Positions 55,385 to 63,847 of a stretch of 64,000 bases of DNA are shown here, piece after piece. Position 1 is the first letter of the stretch. Every line of letters begins with the position of its first letter. This DNA is from Planococcus beigongshangi. Its GTDB lineage: Bacteria > Bacillota > Bacilli > Bacillales_A > Planococcaceae. Both the position numbers and the translations under genes were made by a program. The notes under the pieces were generated by a model. That model was given only the letters and a program-made list of their open reading frames with translations. It was not told the origin of the DNA and ran no database searches. The stretch lies in assembly GCF_016820495.1 (NCBI RefSeq), contig NZ_JADHDU010000003.1:310367-374366 (forward strand), in the 5' to 3' direction.

Positions 55385-56935
55385 ATGAAAAAATTAAACG
55401 TATTACTAATGGTTGTAGGACTAATTTTATTACTGGCAATAGCTGGTTGCGGCGGAGATGCTTCCTCAGATGGGTCAGCAGCTTCTGGCGATGATGAAAA
55501 TAAAAGTTTAGTAATTGCACAAGCTTCTGATTTGACGACAATGGATCCTCAAAATTCTTTGAGCACTACTGGAGACAGAGTCTTTAGAAATATGTTCAGC
55601 CGCCTGTTCTACTGGGACAAAAACATGGAACTCCAAACAGAAGCGGCAGAAAGTTATGAACAGCTGGATGACACCACTTGGACATTCAATTTAAAAGAAG
55701 GAATGACTTTCCATAATGGAGATCCAGTGACAGCTGAAGATGTGAAGTTCAGTTTGGAACGTGTAATGACGGATGACACGTTAAAAGAATATTCATACTT
55801 TCAGCAAATCAGTGAGGTCAACGTTTTGGATGAGTTACAAGTTGAAATTATCACAGATGGTCCTATGCCTACACTCCTTAATGTACTCGCGAAAAGTGGG
55901 TCCGATATAATGCCGAAGAATTATTTTGAAGAAGTAGGTTTAGAGGAATTTCAAAAAAATCCAATCGGTTCAGGCCCTTATAAATATGTTGAATGGTTAA
56001 GAGACGATAAAGTTGTACTTGAACCATATACAGATTATTTTGGTGGAGAACCGAAATGGGAAAAAGTCACTGTCCGTTCTATACCCGAAAGCTCTACCCG
56101 TGTCGGAGAAATATTAACAGGGGGGGTAGATCTTGCGACAGATATCCCACCGAATGAATGGGAAAGAATTGAAGGTGAAAGCAGTGTGAAATTGGTTGAT
56201 GGAGAATCTACACGTGTAAGCCTTCTAATGGTAAGGACAACTGAAGGTAGCGTTACAGCAGATCCGAGAGTAAGAGAAGCGATAGATTTGGCGATTGATC
56301 AGCAAGCAATTGTTGATGCACTATTCAGAGGGACGGCAGTTCCTGTCAGATCTCGTGTTCCAGAAGGGGTATTCGGTTCAAACCCTGACTTATATGATAC
56401 GCGAGTATTTGATATTGAAAAAGCCAAAGAGTTGCTTGCAGAAGCGGGATACGCAGATGGGGTGGAAATTACTTTTACTGCGTCCAAAGGAAGATATCCT
56501 TTAGACGGTGAAGTAGCTGAATTGATTACTGCCATGCTTGGGGAAGTCGGAATTAAAGTAAACCTGAAATTACTTGAATCTAGTGCCTTCATCGATGATT
56601 ATAATTCAAAAGCCAATGAAGAATTATTGATGATTGGTTTGGCAGACGGCTTGTTGGATGCCTCTTACTCACTTGTCCATTACACAAAAGAGCGTGCTGC
56701 TGGTCAAACAGATTACTACAATGAAGAAGTGGAAGAGTTATTCCATGAGGCAGGACGTAATCTTGATATGGAGGAACGTTCCAAACAATATCAGCGAATT
56801 CAAGAAATCGTTGCAGAAGAACGTCCGCATATTTTCTTATTTCAGCAAGGATCTGATTATGCAATAAGAGAAAATGTTGAATTTACCCCAAATTTGAATG
56901 AAGTGATTCTCTTTGATGATATTTCGAAGAATTAA
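55385..56935 (+). CDS. ABC transporter substrate-binding protein (DppA/OppA family)
   Basis: A 516-residue family 5 extracellular solute-binding protein, lipid-anchored at Cys22 (AIAGC). It contains the family signature region (AESYEQLDDTTWTFNLKEGM, FHNGDPVTAEDVKFS) near residues 90-130. GGAGGAG precedes the ATG. It binds di- or oligopeptides, opines or related compounds and delivers them to the permeases downstream. A perfect 12-base hairpin separates it from the permease genes. Confidence 0.92.
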   Translation: MKKLNVLLMVVGLILLLAIAGCGGDASSDGSAASGDDENKSLVIAQASDLTTMDPQNSLSTTGDRVFRNMFSRLFYWDKNMELQTEAAESYEQLDDTTWTFNLKEGMTFHNGDPVTAEDVKFSLERVMTDDTLKEYSYFQQISEVNVLDELQVEIITDGPMPTLLNVLAKSGSDIMPKNYFEEVGLEEFQKNPIGSGPYKYVEWLRDDKVVLEPYTDYFGGEPKWEKVTVRSIPESSTRVGEILTGGVDLATDIPPNEWERIEGESSVKLVDGESTRVSLLMVRTTEGSVTADPRVREAIDLAIDQQAIVDALFRGTAVPVRSRVPEGVFGSNPDLYDTRVFDIEKAKELLAEAGYADGVEITFTASKGRYPLDGEVAELITAMLGEVGIKVNLKLLESSAFIDDYNSKANEELLMIGLADGLLDASYSLVHYTKERAAGQTDYYNEEVEELFHEAGRNLDMEERSKQYQRIQEIVAEERPHIFLFQQGSDYAIRENVEFTPNLNEVILFDDISKN

Positions 56936-56941
56936 TGATTT

Positions 56942-56967
56942 AAACAGACCCTGTTCAGGGTCTGTTT
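56942..56967 (+). terminator. Perfect hairpin between binding protein and permease genes
   Basis: AAACAGACCCTG and CAGGGTCTGTTT are perfect 12-base arms with a 2-base loop, ending in TTTAAT. It lies 6 bases after the binding-protein stop, and the permease ribosome site follows within 10 bases. Partial termination or mRNA protection is likely. Confidence 0.85.
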
Positions 56968-56983
56968 AATAAGGAGGTTTGAA

Positions 56984-57901
56984 ATGAAGAAATATATTCT
57001 AAAAAGATTACTTCAAATTATCCCTGTACTAATTATTATTACTTTTGTGGTTTTTTGTTTGGTCTATGTTGCTGGAGATCCAGTAGCACTTATGTTGCCC
57101 GAAGATTCGTCAGAAAGTGATCGGGAAGCATTGCGGCAGGCGCTAGGATTGAATGACCCATTTATTGTCCAGTATTTTGGATTTGTAATGGATTTGATGC
57201 AGGGTAACTTTGGAACTTCATTTCGATACAATCAGGAAGCATTACCTCTAGTACTCGAAAGGCTCCCAGCCACACTTGAACTGGCGTTTGCATCTATGGT
57301 TGTAGCAACAGTTATTTCAATTCCTCTGGGAATCTATTCTGCAAAGAAACAAAATACATTCGGTGACCTTTTTATCACCGGTGGATCGGTTTTAGGAAAG
57401 GCTATGCCAAACTTTTGGTTAGGAATTATTTTGATTTTGTTTTTTGCAGTAAACATTACAATATTCCCTGTATCTGGAAGGGGGAGTTTTATGCATATCA
57501 TCTTGCCAGCTATCACTCTCGGCACGGGAATTGCTGCTGAAATGACAAGGTTAATTCGGTCGAATATGCTTGAAATCTTAAATCAGGATTATATCCGGAC
57601 AGCTAAAAGTAAAGGTGTTAGCAATTCTGTCCTTGTATACAAACATGCTTTTCGAAATTCTTTAATTCCTGTTGTAACAATTATGGGGTTGCAAATTTCT
57701 CATTTGGTAAGCGGGGCATTGATAACAGAAAGTGTATTTGCATGGCCGGGAATCGGGCAATTATTAGTCCAGGCTGTGAACGGAAGAGATATGGCTGTTG
57801 TTCAGGCTGCAGTTTTTGTTATCGCAATTCTTGTAATAGTAGTGAACTTAATTACTGATTTGATTTATCGGCTATTGGACCCGAGAATTCACTATTCATA
57901 G
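56984..57901 (+). CDS. ABC transporter permease (DppB family)
   Basis: A 305-residue inner-membrane permease with six predicted helices. The N-terminal ILKRLLQIIPVLIIITFVVF, the DPFIVQYFGFVMDLMQGNFG segment and the EAA-type loop (YIRTAKSKGVSNSVLVYKHA, then FRNSLIPVVT) are typical of DppB/OppB. AAGGAGG precedes the ATG. It pairs with the permease that begins 11 bases downstream. Confidence 0.93.
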   Translation: MKKYILKRLLQIIPVLIIITFVVFCLVYVAGDPVALMLPEDSSESDREALRQALGLNDPFIVQYFGFVMDLMQGNFGTSFRYNQEALPLVLERLPATLELAFASMVVATVISIPLGIYSAKKQNTFGDLFITGGSVLGKAMPNFWLGIILILFFAVNITIFPVSGRGSFMHIILPAITLGTGIAAEMTRLIRSNMLEILNQDYIRTAKSKGVSNSVLVYKHAFRNSLIPVVTIMGLQISHLVSGALITESVFAWPGIGQLLVQAVNGRDMAVVQAAVFVIAILVIVVNLITDLIYRLLDPRIHYS

Positions 57902-57912
57902 GAGGGGTATAT

Positions 57913-58854
57913 GTGCAAGTTAATACAAAAGCAGATCTGCCTTTAACTCGTCCAGTAGCTTTAAATAGAAGCTTTTCCGGAAAAGTGAAAAGGTGGACAA
58001 ACTTATTATTTCAAAGCAAAACAGGAACAGCCGGTTTGTTAATTGTGATAAGTGTAGTTTTCATAGCAATTTTTGCAGACTTAATCGTTCCACATCCCCC
58101 AGCAGAGAATAATCTGACGAACATGTTGAAGCCTCCGGCCTGGTTGGAGGGTGGTTCTTGGGAATTCATATTAGGTACCGATAACCTGGGAAGGGATATT
58201 TTGAGCCGTATCTTGATAGGGACCAGGGTTTCGTTATTAGTGGGTGTTTTTTCTGTCGTATTGGCTGGTGTTATCGGATTGATCGTTGGAATTATTGCAG
58301 GCTTTTATGGAGGATGGATAGACAGTGTATTAATGCGTTTTGTCGATTCATTTTTAGCAATTCCGAGTATCTTATTCATTCTGGTATTTTTAGCAGTTTT
58401 TGAACCCAGCATCATGGTATTAATCATTGTAATAGGACTGACAAATTGGGTGACATATGCCCGGGTCGTCCGAGGCGAAGTATTAAGTATAAAAGAAAGA
58501 GAATATGTTAAGGCATCCAGATCAATAGGTTCAAAGAATATTAAGATTATGAAGCAGCATATTCTACCAAATATATTATCTTCATTTATTGTTATTTCGG
58601 CATTAAGTGTTGCTACTACTATTATTCTTGAAGCTTCCCTCAGCTTTCTGGGGCTGGGAATTCAGCCGCCGGATGTATCATGGGGGGCTATGTTGACAGA
58701 TGGACGGAATTATCTAGCGACAAATTGGTGGATTGCTACGTTTCCTGGGATAGCGATTGTCATTACAGTTTTAGGAATAATTTTCCTTGGGGATTGGCTG
58801 CGCGATGTATTGGACCCGAAAACACAAGTAAATGCAAAAGGAGGGCCTAAATAA
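57913..58854 (+). CDS. ABC transporter permease (DppC family)
   Basis: A 313-residue permease with six predicted helices. The N-terminal cytoplasmic tail leads to the GTDNLGRDILSRILIGTRVSL signature of DppC/OppC, and the EAA loop reads YVKASRSIGSKNIKIMKQHI. The start is GTG with GGAGGGG upstream; an overlapping ATG two bases earlier is out of frame. The stop overlaps the next start by one base. Confidence 0.93.
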   Translation: MQVNTKADLPLTRPVALNRSFSGKVKRWTNLLFQSKTGTAGLLIVISVVFIAIFADLIVPHPPAENNLTNMLKPPAWLEGGSWEFILGTDNLGRDILSRILIGTRVSLLVGVFSVVLAGVIGLIVGIIAGFYGGWIDSVLMRFVDSFLAIPSILFILVFLAVFEPSIMVLIIVIGLTNWVTYARVVRGEVLSIKEREYVKASRSIGSKNIKIMKQHILPNILSSFIVISALSVATTIILEASLSFLGLGIQPPDVSWGAMLTDGRNYLATNWWIATFPGIAIVITVLGIIFLGDWLRDVLDPKTQVNAKGGPK

Positions 58855-59840
58855 TGAGTGAGAAATTGCTTGAGATAAAAGGTTTATCAACTCATTTTTT
58901 TACAGAGAATGGTGTTGTGCCCTCTGTTAACAATGTGTCATTTGATGTCAACAAAGGTGAGATTGTTTGTGTTGTAGGTGAATCAGGCTGTGGAAAAAGT
59001 GTCACTTCTTTATCGATTTTACAATTAATCAACAAACCCGGAAGAATCGTCAATGGTGAAATTCTGTTTAAAGGAACAGATTTAACTAAGTTATCGGAAA
59101 GAGAGATTCGAAAAATTAGAGGAAACAAAATTTCTATGATTTTTCAGGAGCCTTTAACTTCTCTCAACCCTGTTTTTACTATAGGTAATCAAATTTCCGA
59201 GACAATTCGATTACATCAGAATGTCAATAAGAATCAAGCAAAAATGAAGACCCTCGAAGTCCTCAAGAAAGTCGGGATGCCGAATCCTGAGAAACAATAT
59301 TATTCATTCCCTCACTTATTGAGTGGTGGAATGCGGCAGCGAGTAATGATTGCGATGGCTTTATCATGCAACCCGGAATTATTGATAGCGGATGAGCCTA
59401 CAACAGCGCTGGATGTGACAATACAAGTTCAAGTATTAAGGTTACTGAGAGACTTAAGCGAAGAACTGCAAACCTCTATTGTACTCATTACACACGATTT
59501 AGGTGTTGTAGCAGAGATGGCAGATCGGGTTGTTGTGATGTATGGCGGAGAAATTGTTGAGCAAAATAATGTCTTCGATTTATTTTCTGACCCAAAACAT
59601 CCATATACTAAAGGTTTGTTAAACAGTACACCTAAAATTCATCAGCTTGATGATTCTCTGGAATCTATCGAAGGAAATGTTCCTACTCCAGCTAATATGC
59701 CTCATGGATGTAAATTTAATACGAGATGTCCATTTGTAATGAATAAATGCAGAGAAGAACAACCACCGCTGATTGATGCTGACAATGGATCAGAAGTAAG
59801 GTGTTGGCTCCATCTTGAAAAGGAGGCGGTAAGTTCATGA
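58854..59840 (+). CDS. ABC transporter ATP-binding protein (DppD family)
   Basis: A 328-residue ATPase. Walker A is GESGCGKS near residues 41-48, the ABC signature is LSGGMRQRV near 156-164 and Walker B is [12 protein letters not shown]. The C-terminal oligopeptide-type extension with [14 protein letters not shown] carries the cysteines seen in DppD/OppD, which hold a [4Fe-4S] cluster in some members. It overlaps the genes on both sides by 1 and 4 bases. Confidence 0.94.
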   Translation: MSEKLLEIKGLSTHFFTENGVVPSVNNVSFDVNKGEIVCVVGESGCGKSVTSLSILQLINKPGRIVNGEILFKGTDLTKLSEREIRKIRGNKISMIFQEPLTSLNPVFTIGNQISETIRLHQNVNKNQAKMKTLEVLKKVGMPNPEKQYYSFPHLLSGGMRQRVMIAMALSCNPELLIADEPTTALDVTIQVQVLRLLRDLSEELQTSIVLITHDLGVVAEMADRVVVMYGGEIVEQNNVFDLFSDPKHPYTKGLLNSTPKIHQLDDSLESIEGNVPTPANMPHGCKFNTRCPFVMNKCREEQPPLIDADNGSEVRCWLHLEKEAVSS

Positions 59841-60838
59841 AGATTGCAGAAGTAGAGGTAAAAGAAAACTACTTATTAAAGATTGAAGGTTTAAAAAAAC
59901 ACTTTGCTTTATCCGCAAATATTTTTGGCAAAACAACTAAAAGTGTAAAAGCAGTTGACGAAGTAAACCTTTACGTAAAAAAAGGGGAAACACTTGGTAT
60001 AGTTGGTGAATCCGGATGTGGGAAATCCACAATGGGAAATACGATTCTCCGCTTAATAGAGCCTACTGAAGGAAAGATAATTTTTGAAGGAAGGGATTTA
60101 TTAAAACTATCCCCGAAAGAAATGCAAAAAGTGAGAAGAGATATTCAAATGGTTTTTCAAGACCCATTTTCTTCTTTGAATCCTCGGATGCGAGTTTTTG
60201 ATGTAATTGCAGAACCGTTGAGAACCCATGGAATTTCAAAGGGAAAAGAACTTGAAGAAATGATTTATGGCTTACTGGAGACAGTAGGTCTAGATCGCTC
60301 ACAAGCAGACCGATTTCCCCATGAATTCAGTGGAGGGCAACGGCAAAGAATTGGAATTGCTCGTGCCATAGCTTTACATCCCAAACTAATAATCTGCGAT
60401 GAGCCCGTTTCCGCGTTGGATGTCTCTATTCAAGCACAGGTTCTGAACTTGCTTATCAAGCTTCAGAAAGAGCTGCAACTGACTTATATTTTCATCGGCC
60501 ATGGGATACCTGCAGTAAAATACATCAGCGACCGCATTGCTGTTATGTATATGGGTGAAATTGTAGAAATGGCATCAAAAGAAAAATTATTCAGTAGTAC
60601 AAAGCATCCTTATACATTGGGGTTGATTAATGCTGTACCTGTTCCTGACCCAACTTTAAGAGACGCAAGAGAACGGATTATTATTGAAAATGATATCCCC
60701 GATCAAATTAATGTCAAAGAAGGGTGCAGATTTTATTCGCGCTGTCCTTTTGGAACTGATAAGTGTAAGACAGAAAAACCTTCTTTAATTGAAGTGGAAG
60801 AAGAACATTTTGTAGCATGTCATTATCCTTTAACTTGA
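59837..60838 (+). CDS. ABC transporter ATP-binding protein (DppF family)
   Basis: A 333-residue ATPase with Walker [10 protein letters not shown] near residues 57-65, signature FSGGQRQRIG and Walker B LIICDEPVSALD. The C-terminal CRFYSRCPFGTDKC extension matches DppF/OppF. The H-loop is FIGHGIPAVK, where most relatives have FI(S/T)HDLxVV; the His is kept. The start overlaps the DppD stop (ATGA). It completes the importer. Confidence 0.94.
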   Translation: MKIAEVEVKENYLLKIEGLKKHFALSANIFGKTTKSVKAVDEVNLYVKKGETLGIVGESGCGKSTMGNTILRLIEPTEGKIIFEGRDLLKLSPKEMQKVRRDIQMVFQDPFSSLNPRMRVFDVIAEPLRTHGISKGKELEEMIYGLLETVGLDRSQADRFPHEFSGGQRQRIGIARAIALHPKLIICDEPVSALDVSIQAQVLNLLIKLQKELQLTYIFIGHGIPAVKYISDRIAVMYMGEIVEMASKEKLFSSTKHPYTLGLINAVPVPDPTLRDARERIIIENDIPDQINVKEGCRFYSRCPFGTDKCKTEKPSLIEVEEEHFVACHYPLT

Positions 60839-60880
60839 ATAACAAAGGGATTAGAACTGAAAACTAAAGGGAGTGTTTAG

Positions 60881-62008
60881 ATGAAAGCGATCGTAATAGG
60901 AAGTGGCATTGTCGGTGCCAGTGCCGCATATAATTTAATTAAAAATAATGTTGAAGTAATAATGATAGACAAAGAACAAGATGGGAAAGCAACTTCCGCA
61001 GGGGCAGGAATAGTTTGTCCCTGGGTTTCAAAAGTGAAAGATGACGATTGGTATAGAGTTGCGAAAGGAGGAGCAAAGTTTTATCCTTCTCTGATTGCCG
61101 ATTTAAAAGAAGATGGAGAAACCTCGGTTGGATATAAAAAAGTAGGTGTTTTGTGTGTAAGCGCTTCGCCAGAAGAACTAGATGTTATCGAAGCAAGTGT
61201 ACGTTTAAAGAAGGAAGAAGCTCCAGAATTAGGTGATATTTCGAGGCTGACTTCTGAAGAAGCACGAAATCTGTTTCCCCCATTAAATGAGGAGTTGGAG
61301 GCGGTTCATGTATCTGGAGCTGCCCGTGTTGATGGTCGATTAATTCGTGATGCGTTGAAACGCGCTGCGCAAAAAAATGGAGCGAATATGATTTATGGTG
61401 ATGCGAATATTTTACATGACAATGAGAAAGTAATCGGTGTCCATGTGAATGGAGAAGATATTTACGCTGATTCCGTTTTGGTGACTGCAGGCGCTTGGGC
61501 GCCATCATTACTGGAACCATTAGGGTTAAGTTTGAAAGTAGAGCCTCAACGTGGCCAGATTGCACATATCAAATTGCCTGGTGAAGATACGTCGGATTGG
61601 CCAGTTGTTTTACCACAAAGCAGTCATTATATGCTGGCATTTGACGATTCAAGAGTAGTGGCTGGAGCGACAAGAGAAACAGGGGCAGGGTTTGACTATC
61701 GACTGACGGCGGGAGGAGTCCACGAAGTGATGACGGAAGCGTTGAATGTCGCACCTGGCTTGTCATCTGGAACTTTAGAGGAAGTAAGAATTGGTTTCCG
61801 TCCTATGGGGCAAGATATCTTGCCTTTGCTTGGAGAAATCGAAGGATATGAAGGCCTGGTTTTAGCGACAGGTCTAGGTGCTTCAGGACTGACCATGGGC
61901 CCTTACGTTGGTAAATTAGCAGCATCGATAGTAAGAAATGCTGAACAAGATATGGACTTGGCTGCATATAATCCTATGCGCTCCATTTCAATGAAAGAAA
62001 TGATTTAG
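60881..62008 (+). CDS. DadA/glycine-oxidase-like FAD-dependent oxidoreductase
   Basis: A 375-residue DAO-family flavoprotein. The FAD motif is GSGIVGASAAYNL at residues 8-20, followed by the acidic end of beta-2 (IMIDKE). VEPQRGQIAHIKLPG and IGFRPMGQDILPLLGEI are typical of DadA-like amine oxidases and dehydrogenases. It would oxidise a D-amino acid or secondary amine to the 2-oxo acid or imine. AAGGGAGTG precedes the ATG. It follows the ABC importer by 43 bases and is probably in the same transcript. A second DAO-type gene begins at 63840. Confidence 0.88.
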   Translation: MKAIVIGSGIVGASAAYNLIKNNVEVIMIDKEQDGKATSAGAGIVCPWVSKVKDDDWYRVAKGGAKFYPSLIADLKEDGETSVGYKKVGVLCVSASPEELDVIEASVRLKKEEAPELGDISRLTSEEARNLFPPLNEELEAVHVSGAARVDGRLIRDALKRAAQKNGANMIYGDANILHDNEKVIGVHVNGEDIYADSVLVTAGAWAPSLLEPLGLSLKVEPQRGQIAHIKLPGEDTSDWPVVLPQSSHYMLAFDDSRVVAGATRETGAGFDYRLTAGGVHEVMTEALNVAPGLSSGTLEEVRIGFRPMGQDILPLLGEIEGYEGLVLATGLGASGLTMGPYVGKLAASIVRNAEQDMDLAAYNPMRSISMKEMI

Positions 62009-62050
62009 ATTGAAACATATAGAAGAAAAAATGGATAGTTAATAAGTAAC

Positions 62051-62094
62051 AAGATTATAAAATCAGTATAAAGATTATAATATTATATTATAAG
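62051..62094. promoter_or_regulatory. Candidate GntR operator 3
   Basis: Contains AAGATTATAA twice (62051, 62071) and TTATAATATTATA, the same elements as at 53901-53934. It lies directly before the [2Fe-2S] gene, so this gene group may have its own regulated promoter. Confidence 0.5.
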
Positions 62095-62103
62095 GAGAAG
62101 CTT

Positions 62104-62427
62104 ATGTATATTAATGATCACCCGTTACTGGAAAGTGAATTTCTTGAAGAAATTACTTTTTTCTATGAAGGAAAGCAGTTAATAGCAAAATCAGGCCAAA
62201 CAGTAGCTGCAGCATTAATGGGCAATGGCATAAAAGTGTTTGGCGTCAGCAGGAAGCTTCAGCAGCCAAGAGGCGTCTTCTGTGCAAACGGAAGATGCTG
62301 CAGCTGTTTCGTTACAATTGATGGCCTTGATCACACACTTAGTTGCATGACCCGTATTGAGGAAGGCATGCAAGTTTTTTTCAATGGTGGAGATCCAGTG
62401 GTCGGGAGGGGAGGAAGTGGAATTTGA
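62104..62427 (+). CDS. [2Fe-2S] subunit of an opine/D-hydroxyproline dehydrogenase-like complex (HcnA-like)
   Basis: A 107-residue ferredoxin-like protein. Cys60, Cys65, Cys68 and Cys81 (GVFCANGRCCSC, then LSCM) form a plant-type [2Fe-2S] site. It resembles HcnA and the gamma subunit of D-hydroxyproline and opine dehydrogenases, which carry electrons out of the flavin subunits. AAGGAGAAG precedes the ATG. Its last 11 bases overlap the next gene. Confidence 0.87.
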   Translation: MYINDHPLLESEFLEEITFFYEGKQLIAKSGQTVAAALMGNGIKVFGVSRKLQQPRGVFCANGRCCSCFVTIDGLDHTLSCMTRIEEGMQVFFNGGDPVVGRGGSGI

Positions 62428-63484
62428 ACTAGTTATAATTGGTGGTGGTCCAGCAGGATTGATGGCGGCGTTGACAGCAGCTGAAAAAGGAGTAAAGACT
62501 GCAATTGTTGAAGAATCTTTTGCGCTTGGAGGACAGTTAAGACAACAGGCGCAAGTATTAGAGAACCTTCCAAAAGAATTTGGTAAACAATCTGGTATTG
62601 CTTTGGCTAAATTTTTTAGCAACAAAGTATCGTCCATAGGTGTAACGGCCCTACTTGGTCATACGATGATAGGGACCTATAGAAATGGCACAATAGGTGT
62701 GTCAAATGGCAAGGATACTTTCCCGATATATGCGAAAAAAATTCTGGTGACCACAGGTGCTGCCGAACAGGCGGCTCTTTTCCCAGGTTGGACCTTGCCG
62801 GGAGTGATGACGATAGGAGCTGCTCAAATACTGCTGAACCGTGAAAGAGTATTGCCGGGGAAAGAAGCAGTTGTGCTTGGATGTAATTCTATTTCATATG
62901 ATATTGCTAAACAATTGAGAGCATGTGGAGTAAATGTACAGGGAATTATCGAAAAAAAGAGTATTGATGAGATTGACAAGGAACTGATTGAAAAATTCGA
63001 AAGTGAAAATATAGAAGTTTTTTTTCATAGTAATATTGAAAAAGCTGCAGGCAAACAGCATGTAGAAAAAGTTTGGATTGACAACGATGTCCTAAAAAAA
63101 GAACGAGAAATTGATTTGGTATGTATCAGTAATGGCTTATATCCTGTAACAGAACCCCTTGAACTATTGGATTGTGAATTTACTTATATCGAAAATCTTG
63201 GCGGAAGGATTCCGAAATACGGTAGTTCTTTTACAACAAGTAATTCATCTGTATATGTGGCAGGAAACGCCGCTGGAATAACTTGTATCGAAGGAATATT
63301 AGTGACCGCTTCAATTGCGGTAACGGGTATTTTGGAAGATTTGGCTATTTTAAATAATATTGAAGCGAAGAAGCAAAAAGAAATTTTATGGACCGAACTT
63401 TTGAAAGCTGAAACGGGTCGATACAGTAAAGTTCATGATGCTCGAATTAGCCTTGTAAATGATTTTTTACCGAAAGAGATTTAG
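62417..63484 (+). CDS. FAD/NAD-type subunit (HcnB/OoxA-like), lacking the BFD domain
   Basis: A 355-residue pyridine-nucleotide-disulfide-type flavoprotein. The FAD motif GGGPAGLMAALTAAEKG is at the N-terminus, ATT(G/x)A-like VTTGAAEQ is near residue 115, and a second Rossmann region is at VVLGCNSISYDIAKQL. The GTG at 62417 follows GGGAGGGGAGGA and is preferred to the TTG at 62357. HcnB/OoxA proteins are usually about 450-480 residues with a C-terminal BFD [2Fe-2S] domain; here that domain is a separate gene at 63521. It would accept electrons from the DAO subunit. Confidence 0.85.
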   Translation: MEFELVIIGGGPAGLMAALTAAEKGVKTAIVEESFALGGQLRQQAQVLENLPKEFGKQSGIALAKFFSNKVSSIGVTALLGHTMIGTYRNGTIGVSNGKDTFPIYAKKILVTTGAAEQAALFPGWTLPGVMTIGAAQILLNRERVLPGKEAVVLGCNSISYDIAKQLRACGVNVQGIIEKKSIDEIDKELIEKFESENIEVFFHSNIEKAAGKQHVEKVWIDNDVLKKEREIDLVCISNGLYPVTEPLELLDCEFTYIENLGGRIPKYGSSFTTSNSSVYVAGNAAGITCIEGILVTASIAVTGILEDLAILNNIEAKKQKEILWTELLKAETGRYSKVHDARISLVNDFLPKEI

Positions 63485-63520
63485 CTGTAGCTGATTATAC
63501 AAAAAAGAAGGAGGGAGTGA

Positions 63521-63847
63521 ATGGATAAGTCAACGATCGTCTGTAAATGCGAAGAGATAAATATAGATGAAATTGAAACAGCCTTAAAGGCGGGAGCCTG
63601 TCAATTTGATGATATAAAAAGACTTACCAGATGCGGAATGGGACCCTGCCAGTCAAAAGTTTGTACAAATATGGTAAGGGAAATAATTGCAGCTTACACG
63701 GGAGAGCCGATGGAACACATAGAATATCCTAAAAATAGAATGCCTATTAAAATTACTCGATTGGGAGTCCTAGTGGCAAATCAAGAAACATCAAGCGTTG
63801 TTTCTGTATTTAAAGAATCGGTTTCCGAGGTGGATACTAATGGATAA
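63521..63847 (+). CDS. BFD-type [2Fe-2S]-binding protein
   Basis: A 108-residue protein of the bacterioferritin-associated ferredoxin-like fold. Cys8, Cys10, Cys38 and Cys43 (VCKCEE and TRCGMGPCQS) bind a [2Fe-2S] cluster. It corresponds to the C-terminal domain of HcnB/OoxA proteins, encoded separately here. GGAGGGAG precedes the ATG. Its end overlaps the next gene by 8 bases, so the two are translationally coupled. Confidence 0.87.
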   Translation: MDKSTIVCKCEEINIDEIETALKAGACQFDDIKRLTRCGMGPCQSKVCTNMVREIIAAYTGEPMEHIEYPKNRMPIKITRLGVLVANQETSSVVSVFKESVSEVDTNG

